Shown here: positions 38,023 to 46,238 of the stretch, piece after piece
Layout: every line of letters starts with the position of its first letter
Position numbering within the stretch: the stretch's first letter is position 1
Source of the DNA: Candidatus Parabeggiatoa sp. nov. 2
GTDB taxonomy: Bacteria > Pseudomonadota > Gammaproteobacteria > Beggiatoales > Beggiatoaceae
Length of the DNA: 46,336 nucleotides
Direction of reading: 5' to 3'
NCBI GenBank assembly: GCA_002085445.1
Contig: NBMI01000106.1
Location: forward strand, 1-46,336
Program-made: the position numbers and the translations under genes
The notes under the pieces: model-generated
Databases searched by the model: none
The model's input: the letters and a program-made list of their open reading frames with translations, nothing else
Told to the model about the DNA's origin: nothing

Positions 38023-39307
38023 TTTCCATCAGAAACGATTTGTAGGCACTGGTTCAATAGAATGTCTGTTGGAGTACTACGCTTGCCGCTTTGTATTATT
38101 CGCCTGAGTACCGGACATTTTTTCTACTGTTTTTTCTTTTTGGTAAGAAATATGACCCTCAATGATTTTAATAAATTTTACACAATCAATGGCTTAAATA
38201 AAATGTCCGGTGCAAAGTTTGAATATTAAAAACGGTTTTATGGCCCTCAAACCAGTGCCAATAGCCATACAAAAAATAAGGGTAAAAATGAGTCCAAATA
38301 ACGACAAGGATTTCATCAAAGCCGGGGATTTATCCTTGGTTATTTATGTATGCACCGGATAAAAGTCCGTAAACTGATAGGTTATATCTAATGACGTGAG
38401 CTCGACTTTAAATATCAATGAGTTCTAAAATTATAGCTTATATCAATTATTTAGTGATAATGGCTTAATTATCAATCATTTCAAAACAAAACCCATAAGC
38501 TGTACTTACTTCTTCCAGTTGATGGCCCACAAATATTCAGTTTTAACGTATTAATGCTAAGGTTTACCATCTAATAAAAATGTGTTTTTAATCAATTAAT
38601 TGTCATCAAATAATTGATTAAGAGATGATTTATATAACTTATTGAAAAGTCGAACTCACGTTAATATATAATATTACTGAGACATGAAATAAAAACAATG
38701 AGTTACAGTGCTGCTTAAATCAATGAGTTACAGTGCCGCTTAAATTTTTTGTCCGGTACTTAGACATTAAAAAACTTACAAAGCTAAAGCTTTGTACTTC
38801 AATGCCTTTGTATGAAGGTTTTTCGACTTATGGCATTGAGGCACTGATTATGGGTAATGGGCTTAAACACTCCTTGCATCCCATCTCCAGAGGCAATGCC
38901 ATTAAGTTAAGAATAAATCCATACATGTAGCCCCGGGCAAGGTGTTTTTCTTGCCGGCCCCAAAATACGACGATGGTGGGCAACAATTACAAGGTTTTTA
39001 GAGTTTTTTGTCATGTCTCACGCAGCGAGAAATTGAACCTTTTCAACAAGATTTCCCCTTAAGTCGAAATGACAAAAGCGTATTTCAACAAGATTTCTCC
39101 TTAAGTCGAAATGACAAAAGCGTATTTCAACAAGATTTCTCCTTAAGTCGAAATGACAAAAGCGCATTTCAAGAAGATTTCTCCTTAAGTCGAAATGACA
39201 AAAGCGCATTTCAATCAGATTTCTTCTTAAGTCGAAATGACAGCAATTTTTGACGGTGCCAAGTCTAGTCCATTTTTCATTCTTTCTTTACATTATTGTT
39301 ATTATCT
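38023..39307. repeat. Intergenic with 42-bp tandem repeats and MITE-A end remnants
   Basis: 38100-38250 holds ATATGACCCTCAATGATTTT and TTTTATGGCCCTCAAACCAG, related to the 27411 hairpins, plus two ATGTCCGGT copies. TCAATGAGTTACAGTGC occurs twice (38694, 38722). MITE-A end remnants face outward at about 38830 and 38894. From 39041 five 42-bp units (TTTCAACAAGATTTCTCCTT, GTCGAAATGACAAAAGCG) run to about 39246 and recur singly at 40628. Both strands stay open across them because 42 is a multiple of three; no gene is called. Confidence 0.7.
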
Positions 39308-39787
39308 ATGGATATTTTCAGTCACGCATTATGGGGAGGCGGCCTTTTTGGATATCGAAGATATTTTTGGTTAGCTGTTTTTTTTGGCGCTTTTCCAGAT
39401 TTAAGCTCGTTTGGTGTCTATCTAATCATTCGGGTTATCGACGGTACTTTTACACTAGGCGCCCCGCCTTTAGATTCAATACCCGACTGGGTATTTTTTA
39501 ATTACAATTTAACACATAGTTTTATCACAGCCTTAGTAGTCATTGGCATAACCGCTTTTTGGAAAAAAAGCCTAGCATTTGCCATGTTAGGATGGCCTTT
39601 TCACATTTGTTTAGACTTCCCATTTCATACCACCCAGTATTTTCCAACCCAACTATTTTGGCCTGTTTCTGATTTTGTCATTGACGGTATAGCTTGGAAT
39701 ACATCTTGGGTATGGTTTCCAAATGTGGCCGGCATTTTGGTTTTATTCCTATGGCGTTGGCGTGTAAAAAGAAACCAAGTTTCTTGA
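39308..39787 (+). CDS. YdjM/DUF457-like membrane protein (predicted metal-dependent hydrolase)
   Basis: 159 residues from the ATG at 39308 (an upstream in-frame TTG at 39296 is less likely). MDIFSHALWGG, FGAFPDLSS, NLTHSFITAL and PFHICLDFPFH give the conserved His/Asp pattern of the LexA-binding inner membrane hydrolase family (PF04307). Four or so hydrophobic helices and a basic tail (WRWRVKRNQ). Located in the inner membrane; substrate unknown. Stands alone between repeat regions. Confidence 0.8.
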   Translation: MDIFSHALWGGGLFGYRRYFWLAVFFGAFPDLSSFGVYLIIRVIDGTFTLGAPPLDSIPDWVFFNYNLTHSFITALVVIGITAFWKKSLAFAMLGWPFHICLDFPFHTTQYFPTQLFWPVSDFVIDGIAWNTSWVWFPNVAGILVLFLWRWRVKRNQVS

Positions 39788-39950
39788 ACAGTTAATTGAG
39801 ACGGATTTGTTCGCGGCTTGTTAAGGCAAGATATCTATACTCAGCACCGCTAAAAGTTTGAGAGCCGTCACAGAAAATCTCAGCCAAAGTATTTTTTAAA
39901 CTAATCCAAATCTGGATTTTTCAGATAAGCATTTTAATTGAGGTGTATAT

Positions 39951-40106
39951 ATGCCAATGGCATCAGTGGCAGCGGCAACCGAAAAAGAATTGGTTTTACA
40001 TACCCTTCAGGATTTGCCCGATGAAAATTGTATTGAAGAGGCAATGGAACGTCTATACCTACTCTTCAAAGTGGCAAAAGGGATAAAACAAGCCAATGCG
40101 GTCTAA
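39951..40106 (+). pseudogene. Truncated antitoxin-like small protein
   Basis: 51 codons from an ATG behind GAGG (39940-39943). EKELVLHTLQDLPDENCIEE followed by AMERLYLLFKVAKGIKQANA matches the N-terminal part of small type II antitoxins, which typically continue with a further 20 residues (G-x-x-(V/I)SHEEV type). Here a stop comes directly after QANAV, and three bases later the 84-bp repeat element (40109-40192) begins, so the element probably cut off the gene end. No toxin gene follows. Confidence 0.6.
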
Positions 40107-40108
40107 AT

Positions 40109-40192
40109 TATGCGTGGCGCATGCAAGCGTCATTTGCGTGCGTTAGATTTTTTCTATAACTTCTCAATCAGAAGTTTTTATAAATCCTTGAT
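40109..40192 (-). repeat. 84-bp hairpin element, inverted copy
   Basis: Near-exact reverse complement of 24539-24622 (about three mismatches). Contains AACTTCTCAATCAGAAGTTT, a hairpin. Abuts the truncated antitoxin gene. Confidence 0.85.
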
Positions 40193-40777
40193 TTATGGCC
40201 CCCAAATCAGAGCGTCAATTTGTTAATAAAATATTTTGTGGGCCATGATTTGATTTTCAACACGGAGTCCACAGAGTGCCACAGAGTTTCACAGAGTTAT
40301 AAACCCAAGGACTTCTCTGTGCAACTCTGTGTCTCTGTGTTGAAGAATTTGAATTTATAAGATTCAATTTAACCCTTAATTCGCATTGTTTAAATATCGT
40401 TATGTTAATACGACCATCCAAGGACTTAGTCGTTATTCCATGTTTTCCATGCGAGTACAACCTACAAGGATTGTATATAATAAAGGATTTAATCGAGACG
40501 GATTGTTCGCACCGACAGGCCTCATACTCATGGTAATAGTTTGATAATTAAAGATAAAATTAAACTTGAACACTGCCATAAACGGAGCTTTTTTGTCATG
40601 TCGTTTGAGCTCTAACAATGGAACTATTTCAATAAGATTTCTCCTTAAGTCGAAATGACAAAAGCGCAATTTGTGCCGGTGCTAAGTATAATCCGTGGCT
40701 TTAATGCAATCCCTGTAGTTATTGCCCAATCCGTTTATTCCGTCAATCCGTTGTATTTCCGTTGTAATGTAGCCGAA
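40193..40777. repeat. Intergenic repeats after the antitoxin remnant
   Basis: 40200-40255 has GGCCCCCAAATCAGAGCG and GTGGGCCATGATTTG related to the AGGGCCATAA hairpins. 40261-40345 is an ACAGAGT-type repeat with its own inverse. 40463-40575 (R8, then GGATTTAATCGAGACGGATT, GATAATTAAAGATAAAATTA) is duplicated at 41096-41205. A single 42-bp unit like those at 39041 lies at 40628-40668. No toxin gene is found beside the neighbouring antitoxin. Confidence 0.65.
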
Positions 40778-40990
40778 TCAAATTCCAAGTTTTTCACAAG
40801 CCACCTCGAAGTCAATGCCTTCACGACGATTTTTAGCGGCCAACAGCCGTTGTTTCATAGCCTCACTTTTGAGCAAGTAGGCCGTTTCCTTTTCTTCTGA
40901 TTGTATCTCTCGCCAAATATCAATAGGCACAATGACACTGGTAATAGTGCCTTTTTCATCTAAAACGCGTTGAATGCCAGGATAACTCAT
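40778..40990 (-). CDS. Phd/YefM-like antitoxin, orphan
   Basis: 70 residues, ATG at 40990 behind AGAGGTAG. Starts SYPGIQRVLDEKG and has VIVPIDIWREIQSEE then TAYLLKSEAMKQRLL, the pattern of Phd/YefM-type antitoxins that bind a RelE/Txe-like toxin and the operon promoter. The region downstream on the same strand (40777 to 40433) has no toxin-like reading frame, so the partner is lost or lies elsewhere. Confidence 0.7.
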   Translation of the reverse strand: MSYPGIQRVLDEKGTITSVIVPIDIWREIQSEEKETAYLLKSEAMKQRLLAAKNRREGIDFEVACEKLGI

Positions 40991-41405
40991 AATAACTACC
41001 TCTTGTTGTCTATCGACTCAATGACTCAACTACAATGGATTGAAGTCATGAACGAACAGATTCACCTTAGAACTTACCAACGACAAGCCATCAAGAACGA
41101 CAAGGATTGTATATAATAAAGGATTTAATCGAGACGGATTCCCGCACCGATAGGCCTCATACTCAGGGTAATCGTTTGATAATTAAAGATAAAATTAAAC
41201 TGAGTGGCCTCTCAAGCGATTTTATCCTTTTTTATTAATCCGTGGCTTTAATGCAATCCCTGTAGTTATCCTTTACTAATCCTTGCTTATATGCAATCCC
41301 TGTAGTTATTGAGTTTATCCGAACATCTTTCAGATACGAAAACATTTTGAGTACCCTTTAGAGTACTTTAGCTTTTAGCCAGTAGCTCAAGCTACTGGCT
41401 CATAG
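40991..41405. repeat. Intergenic R8 repeats
   Basis: Holds the second copy of the 40463-40575 block (41096-41205), R8-like phrases GCAATCCCTGTAGTTAT (41252, 41297), and a hairpin GAGTACCCTTTAGAGTACTT (41349-41368) with inverted AGCCAGTAGCT / AGCTACTGGCT (41376-41402) that could serve as a shared transcript end for the minus-strand gene. No gene. Confidence 0.65.
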
Positions 41406-42596
41406 CTATAAATTCTCCAAACAGAATTTCCGGTTTTCTTCTAAATCAACTAGTCTACTTCCAACCAAAGCTAAACCGAGAACAAAATTATTTTCCATCT
41501 CACGATTGACTCCACCTATTATAAAAATTTCGCCATTATCAAGATGACGACGAAATTTTGTTAATAGATCAGAAAATTTATCATACCGTGTGGTAGAAAA
41601 TCCCAACCAAAACATATAATTTTGCTTTGTCTTCTCAAAAATGATATTACCTAATAAATTGGCAGTCGTTGAACCATTCCACCTAAAATTGGGATCGATC
41701 AAAACCGCCCTATTATCCCTCTGTCTATAAAGAATATCTAAACCGACTAAACCAGAGTAACCTAAACGGTACGCCGATTGACAGGCTTCTTCAGTAATCA
41801 ATTGAACAGGAGCAGGAAGATGCTCAAAGGTGCTATTTAAATAGACACAATTTCCGATGTGTAGCGTTTCTGAGAGTAACTGCGTGGAATACCCTAAAAA
41901 AGAAAGTTCTCCTGCCGAAGAAATACAACATTGGACGTTAAAATTCAAATCGTGCTCAAAACGTTCTTCTATAACAACCTCAGACATTAAAGATAACAAC
42001 TTGCTATGATTTTCCAATTCTTTAATCGAATTGAGTTTCACCACATAATTACCACCAATACCATGAACCCCCTTCAAATAAACTGGAAAGTCCATTTCAG
42101 ATAAAACCGTCTTTAATAAATCAGAATGGACAACCACACGCTTAGGAATCGCAGTCGTCAAAAATTCCAGATTCTTTTTACTATTGAGGTAAGCCTGTTT
42201 TTCTGGATCATAATAACTGAATTTTTCATCGATATAAGGAAGATGAGAAATGATCTTTTTTCCGGTTTGTTGAGCCAGTCTCTCTGCGACTTCCTTATAC
42301 TTCTTATTATCGGTGAATACTAAATTATTTAAGTCTCCTACACATTCTTTCCCATACGTATACTGATAATAATCAAACAATTCCATCAGACGGGTTGAAT
42401 AAGGAAGTACTAAATAATTCAATCCATTAGATACTGGGATTAAAGTACTCGCACTAAAATCTCTAGATATCTCATTCATCAGAGAATAATAAAACCTGTT
42501 ACTCGGTTTTATTTCACCCTCTAACGGATACATAGGGAGATTAATGTGAGGAAATGAATAGATGTCTTTTGCTGTGGTACCCTTAAAATTTTTCAT
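41406..42596 (-). CDS. ATP-grasp domain protein, function unknown
   Basis: 396 residues, ATG at 42596. The ATP-grasp fold is shown by LKGVHGIGGNYVVKL (K175 and the glycine loop, 175-187), EVVIEERFEHDLNFNVQ (206-222), GLVGLDILY with D287, and VLIDPNFRWNG with D301-N303-R305 as the metal site. The N-terminal 130 residues would be the pre-ATP-grasp domain. Such enzymes join a carboxylate to an amine or thiol (peptide, amino-acid or siderophore-like ligation). No ligation partner, precursor peptide or transporter is nearby, so the substrate is unknown. Codons and composition are AT-rich compared with the polysaccharide genes, which hints at transfer. Confidence 0.8.
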   Translation of the reverse strand: MKNFKGTTAKDIYSFPHINLPMYPLEGEIKPSNRFYYSLMNEISRDFSASTLIPVSNGLNYLVLPYSTRLMELFDYYQYTYGKECVGDLNNLVFTDNKKYKEVAERLAQQTGKKIISHLPYIDEKFSYYDPEKQAYLNSKKNLEFLTTAIPKRVVVHSDLLKTVLSEMDFPVYLKGVHGIGGNYVVKLNSIKELENHSKLLSLMSEVVIEERFEHDLNFNVQCCISSAGELSFLGYSTQLLSETLHIGNCVYLNSTFEHLPAPVQLITEEACQSAYRLGYSGLVGLDILYRQRDNRAVLIDPNFRWNGSTTANLLGNIIFEKTKQNYMFWLGFSTTRYDKFSDLLTKFRRHLDNGEIFIIGGVNREMENNFVLGLALVGSRLVDLEENRKFCLENL

Positions 42597-43416
42597 AACC
42601 CATTAGTTGATTTTGGACAGTTTGGATTAAAGGAAGTACAACGAATTGCGCGGATAAACGAATAGTACAACGAATTACGCGGATAAGTACAACGAATTGC
42701 GCGGATAAGTACAACGAATTACGCGGATAAACGAATAGTATAGCGAATTACGCGGATAAACGAATAGTACAACGAATTACGCGGATAGACGAATAGTACA
42801 ACGAATTACGCGGATAAGTACAACGAATTACGCGGATAAACGGATAGTACAACGAATTACGCGGATAAACGAATTCGTTTATCTCAAGTGTCGTTGTAAG
42901 TAGGTACGCATAAATCCTTTTTGGTGACGGTTTGTAGTAGTCGCTTTAGCGACTCACAATCCGCTCGTTATGAGCCTCAAAAAGACTTTTGTTTACCCAC
43001 TTACTTATAAGAAAAAATCCGTTTATTCCAAAAATCCGTTGTACTATCACCTTTGAGTTGACTTTCAACCATTTTAAGAAAAAATCCGTTTAATCCCCAA
43101 ATCCGTTGTACTCTCACCAGAGTTTGAGTTAGGCACTATTTTAATTTATACTAAAAACCTATTTATTATGCGAATTAAGGATTGAATTGAATCATAAAAA
43201 ATCAATGAGTTATAAAACCGTCTTGATTTAAAATTATTTTATAAGGTTTCTCAAGATTTCTCAAGCTTTCTCCTATCGTCGAAAACGAAACGACATCTTT
43301 GTTCATTCTTCATTTTTCATTTTTCATTATTAATTCGTTGTGCAGTGCGGTTTGTCAGGTAGAAAGCGAAGCCATATCCACTACCGCACACTTCTCCCAC
43401 TAACGGAGGGCTAACT
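42597..43416. repeat. R1 array (nine units) and flanking repeats
   Basis: 42635-42875 holds nine R1 units with no unique spacers: a 29-bp long form and a 22-bp short form (the last seven bases missing) in mixed order, with few substitutions. AATTCGTTTATC at 42872-42883 reverses the array end. 42935-42956 has a GTCGCTTTAGCGAC hairpin. Two AAAAATCCGTTTA copies lie near 43015 and 43081. GTGCGGTTTGTCAGGTAGAA at 43344 recurs at 44213. GGAGGG at 43405-43410 is the ribosome-binding site for the next gene. Confidence 0.8.
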
Positions 43417-43689
43417 TTGTTAAAATCTTGCTTAACAAGCGCGATGGTTGTCTTACTCATGCTCACTGGCTGCACTTCTATGCGTACCATTGAGCCAACA
43501 CCGACAGCCGCGCAGCAACACTTCAAAGTCGGTGATACTATCACCGTTCACACGGTTGATGACACCATTTATGAATTTGAAATCGTTGAAATTACTGAAA
43601 ACAGTATTGTGGGCAAACGTTCCTTGTCACAATCACGTTCAGCGCATGCACTACCATGCGCGAAATTGAACCCACGCCAACGGAAGTGA
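43417..43689 (+). pseudogene. Truncated lipoprotein, first of a tandem pair
   Basis: Starts at a TTG six bases after GGAGGG. Lipobox LTGC (C19) gives a lipid anchor. Residues 22-68 (RTIEPTPT, FKVGDTITVHTVDD, IVEITENSIVGKR) form a small beta domain also found in the following gene. After GKR the frame runs into unrelated residues (SLSQSRSAHALP) that are the signal-peptide DNA of the next gene read out of frame. The C-terminal half seen in the neighbour (IPFKEI and a membrane segment) is missing. Family not recognised. Confidence 0.6.
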
Positions 43690-43943
43690 CACGCCATTTT
43701 GAAAAAGGCGAGGTTATCAAAGTCCACACCACTGATGGAACGACTATCACATTTAAAGTGGTTGACATCACTGAAGAAGCTATCGTTGGCACTCGTGAAA
43801 CCATTCCCTTTAAAGAGATTGCGAAAATAGAGAAAAAGAAAATCAGTGCCACAAAAACCGCCGCGGTTGGTGGTGTTACTGTGCTTTCTGTTTATGGCAC
43901 ATTGCTTATAATTGTCTTTGTAATGTTTGTTTCCATGTTATAA
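43656..43943 (+). pseudogene. Second lipoprotein-like gene, start lost
   Basis: The open ATG at 43656 gives MREIEPTPTEVTRHFEKGE, IKVHTTDGTTITFKVVDITE, IVGTRETIPFKEIAKIEKKK and a C-terminal membrane helix (VTVLSVYGTLLIIVFVMF). Codons upstream in the same frame read FLVTITFSACTT, a lipobox end, but no start codon lies before it in this frame. Together with the previous gene this looks like two tandem paralogues fused by an out-of-frame deletion. The beta domain resembles no family I can name. Confidence 0.6.
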
Positions 43944-43981
43944 CGGATTTTGGGGAGACCCATCGAAAAGGGTTGACACGT
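43944..43981. other. Short spacer with MITE-B target site
   Basis: Holds GGTTGACACGT (43971-43981), the left target duplication of MITE-B copy 2; the right copy (44122-44132) has one mismatch. Confidence 0.7.
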
Positions 43982-44121
43982 GGGGTGGTGAAAATTATTA
44001 ATGATTAATGATTAATGATTAATGAATTAAAGAATACTTGTTTTTAAAATAATAAAACTTCAAAAGGAATAAAAATGGGATCAAGTTTTAGAACCCGTTG
44101 GAACCTCCTTTTCATCACCCC
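43982..44121. mobile_element. MITE-B copy 2 (140 bp, inverted relative to copy 1)
   Basis: Ends GGGGTGGTGAAAA and TTTTCATCACCCC. Reverse complement of most of 32747-32889, including ATTAATG heptamers (about 43997-44026). 11-bp flanks with one mismatch. Confidence 0.88.
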
Positions 44122-44450
44122 AGTTGACACGTAGATCAACCCTACATGATTCCACAGGTTTCCTCCGAGATTTTTCAGTTTTCATTTTTCCGCTCGATAT
44201 TCGTTGTTCAGTGCGGTTTGTCAGGTAGAAAGCGAAGCCATATCCAATGCGAATGCTGAAAAAATAAAAATTATAAAATAACTTTCAATGACGATGTTTT
44301 TATAAGTTATTGATTTTATAATATTCAATTTAACCCTTAATTCGCATATCCACTACCGATACATTTTTATTAACAAATATTAACAATTGCTAACATGCCC
44401 CGAAGGGGAGGTATCTCTCAAAGCCCGATCCATCTAGGCGCTTAAGGCAA
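44122..44450. repeat. Intergenic upstream of IS607 right end
   Basis: GTGCGGTTTGTCAGGTAGAA at 44213 duplicates 43344, with GCGAAGCCATATCCA following in both; the 43344 copy continues to CTACCGCACAC and the 44213 copy is interrupted near 44249 by a segment ending TTAACCCTTAATTCGCAT (about 44350), after which ATCCACTACCGA resumes. So 44249-44349 may itself be an insertion. TAACATGCCCCGAAGGGGAG at 44391-44410 is a hairpin near the IS end. Confidence 0.6.
44395..44450 (-). ncRNA. Possible right-end guide RNA scaffold of the IS607 TnpB
   Basis: TnpB nucleases use an omega RNA made from the 3' end of tnpB and the right end of the element. The region after the tnpB stop on the minus strand contains a compact hairpin CCCC-TTC-GGGG (44398-44408) just after GAGATACCT. 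This is position-based inference only; the exact element end is not resolved. Confidence 0.3.
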
Positions 44451-45825
44451 TCATTTAAGCATTGCCATCAATACTGGCGAATCGACCAATGAGCGCAGGA
44501 AAATGCCCCTGGCGCCATTCAAATCACGGTCCATTTTTATGCCACCTGCTTTGATTACTCTTGACCCACCTACTTTCTTAATTTCGCCACTCCAACTCAC
44601 AGTCTTGCTGGTGTAGGCTTCGCACACGTCGATCACTTTTTTACCAAACTCAAGGGCTTTGTTTTTCAAGCGCACCTTGAATTGATAATGCGACCAAGTC
44701 AGCATCGCCCTAACAGTTTTAGAACGTAACTTGCGCTTGCGATTCTTTTTCCCAGTCATCTGACTGGTCTCGAAAGTAGGCAACAAAATGACATCAAAGG
44801 TGTCCACAAAAAAACGCGCGGTTTTAAAGTGAATCTCTTTGATCAGGTTTTTAATCTTCTTTCTCATTCTGGACTGGGCTATTTTCAGGCGCCTTTTGGC
44901 TTTACTTTTTGCCTTGGTAGTACGAGAAATTAAGTCATCTAAGTAAAAACAAAGACGCGCTCATGCGCCCAAAGTCATCATACCCAATATGTCCAGCAAG
45001 AAATTCAGAATAAAACGTCTGGAATGTTCGCACCCCTGGGTCAAGAGCAACCACACGCCCTTGGTTCTCGGCTACGTGGGTTTCTATTTTTTGAGGTACG
45101 CACAAAAACCATTCGTGATATTGATAAACCAACCGACCATCTAATGGCTCGTTTGGCAAAGCTTCGATATAATGTAAGTTCCTGACTTGTGTACGCGGAT
45201 AAATCCCGGCTTTTTTTATCGCACTCTTTGGAATGTAACAAGACTGCGTTGGATTTTTCCTACTCCTAAATTTAGGGTGCGCTTTCGCTTTCCAATAAGC
45301 TTGGTGTGCTTCCTTGACGGCATTTCCCTTAATCTGAAAAGGTACATCATCACACCATGAGGGTAATTGTTTTAGTAAGTCCAGCCTAATTTCCATCCAA
45401 GATGGTGAAAAATTAACACAAGTGCGAATGTAGTCAATCGTTTGATTGAAGACATAGCGACTGCAGTCATTCCATTTTTTGAATGTCTTTTTTTGCTCTG
45501 AGGTTGGCTCAAGCTTAATAGTTTTGGCTCTTATCGGCGGATTAGCTTCGGCCAATTTAAAAGCTTGGTGCGCCTCTTTAACTGCTTTTGCTTTGATTCT
45601 TAAAGGTATGTCATCACACCATTTAGGCAAGTCAATATTAATCAACAAATCATTTTTTACCTCAGTCACAGTCGGAAAATAATTCATACAAGAGCGAAGA
45701 TACTTAATGGTTTCGTTGAAAACCAAGTACCTACAATCATTCCGCTTTTGTTTCTTGTTCTGACAGAACTTTGCGGACTTGGGTTTTGTAGTTTCTAAGT
45801 CCGTGCATTCTGCATGAGAAGACAT
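44451..45825 (-). pseudogene. tnpB: IS607-type TnpB (OrfB), frameshifted
   Basis: Probable start is the ATG at 45825 (SSHAECTDLETTKPKSAK), overlapping tnpA by about 90 bp. The RuvC-I aspartate is in VVALDPGVRTF. The frame breaks near 44960 after FGRM: dropping one base there gives MARLCFYLDDLISRTTKAKS and continues into the 44867-44451 part. The region normally holding the RuvC-II glutamate reads ILLPTFETSQM, and a glutamate is found instead in VCEAYTSKT (about 44621), the relocated arrangement known for some TnpB and Fanzor proteins. RuvC-III is KMDRDLNGAR. The usual CxxC zinc-finger cysteines are replaced (SKTVSWSGEI, VIKAGGIKM). The N-terminal domain appears twice, 90 residues apart (NDCRYLVFNETI at about 45741, NDCSRYVFNQTI at about 45471). 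Confidence 0.85.
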
Positions 45826-46238
45826 GGAGGATGCATCGCCCCTCGTTTGTGAGCTCCTGTTCTGGGGAAAGATTAGTCTGCTTGAGAACCAAGATTTTTC
45901 CACCGTTTTTTTGGACAATCCATTCAATAAGCTCGAATCCAAATCTTGCGAGTCGGTCTCTGTGGGCAACCACAATTTGGAGTTGTTCTCCGCGCATTGC
46001 TCGTTCCAGTAAGGATTTAAGCCCACGACGCTTATAGTTGAGTCCACTTCCAACGTCTTTGACGATTTCGGCTCCTGGGTACTGCTCTCGCATGAATTGA
46101 ACTTGTCTTTTAAGATCGTCTCGTTGTTTTGGACTTGAGACTCTGCAATAGCAGATGGTGGTGCTTTGTTTTTGTTGACCAAGATAGGCGGCGACATTGT
46201 ATCGTCTGTGGCCTGCCTTGGTTTTGTATGATTCAATG
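45737..46238 (-). pseudogene. tnpA: IS607-type serine recombinase TnpA, interrupted by intron
   Basis: Frame on the minus strand: IESYKTKAGHRRY (end of a MerR-like helix-turn-helix), then YCRVSSPKQRDDLKRQVQF with the catalytic serine at about 46137-46139, EIVKDVGSGLNYKRRGL, IVVAHRDRLARFGFELIEW, and VFSCRMHGLRNYKTQVRK, stop at 45737. This is the small serine resolvase that moves IS607 elements. Its first 30 or so codons are missing from this piece: at about 46238 the gene sequence is replaced by the 3' end of a group II intron. If the intron splices, tnpA could still be made. Confidence 0.85.

Noticed and set aside
38733-38930. 65-codon frame
   Set aside because: Contains MITE-A end sequences and no recognisable domain.
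39008-39253. 81-codon frame of SRNDKS repeats
   Set aside because: Tandem 42-bp intergenic repeat open on both strands; no start signal.
40433-40669. Toxin partner for the Phd/YefM-like antitoxin
   Set aside because: The only frame on that strand is repeat-derived (FCHFDLRRN) with no RelE, Txe or PIN features.
42635-42875. CRISPR-like array
   Set aside because: Units abut with no unique spacers, are of two lengths, and no cas genes are present.
45824-46037. Plus-strand frames across tnpA
   Set aside because: Shadows of the minus-strand recombinase, whose catalytic motifs are clear.
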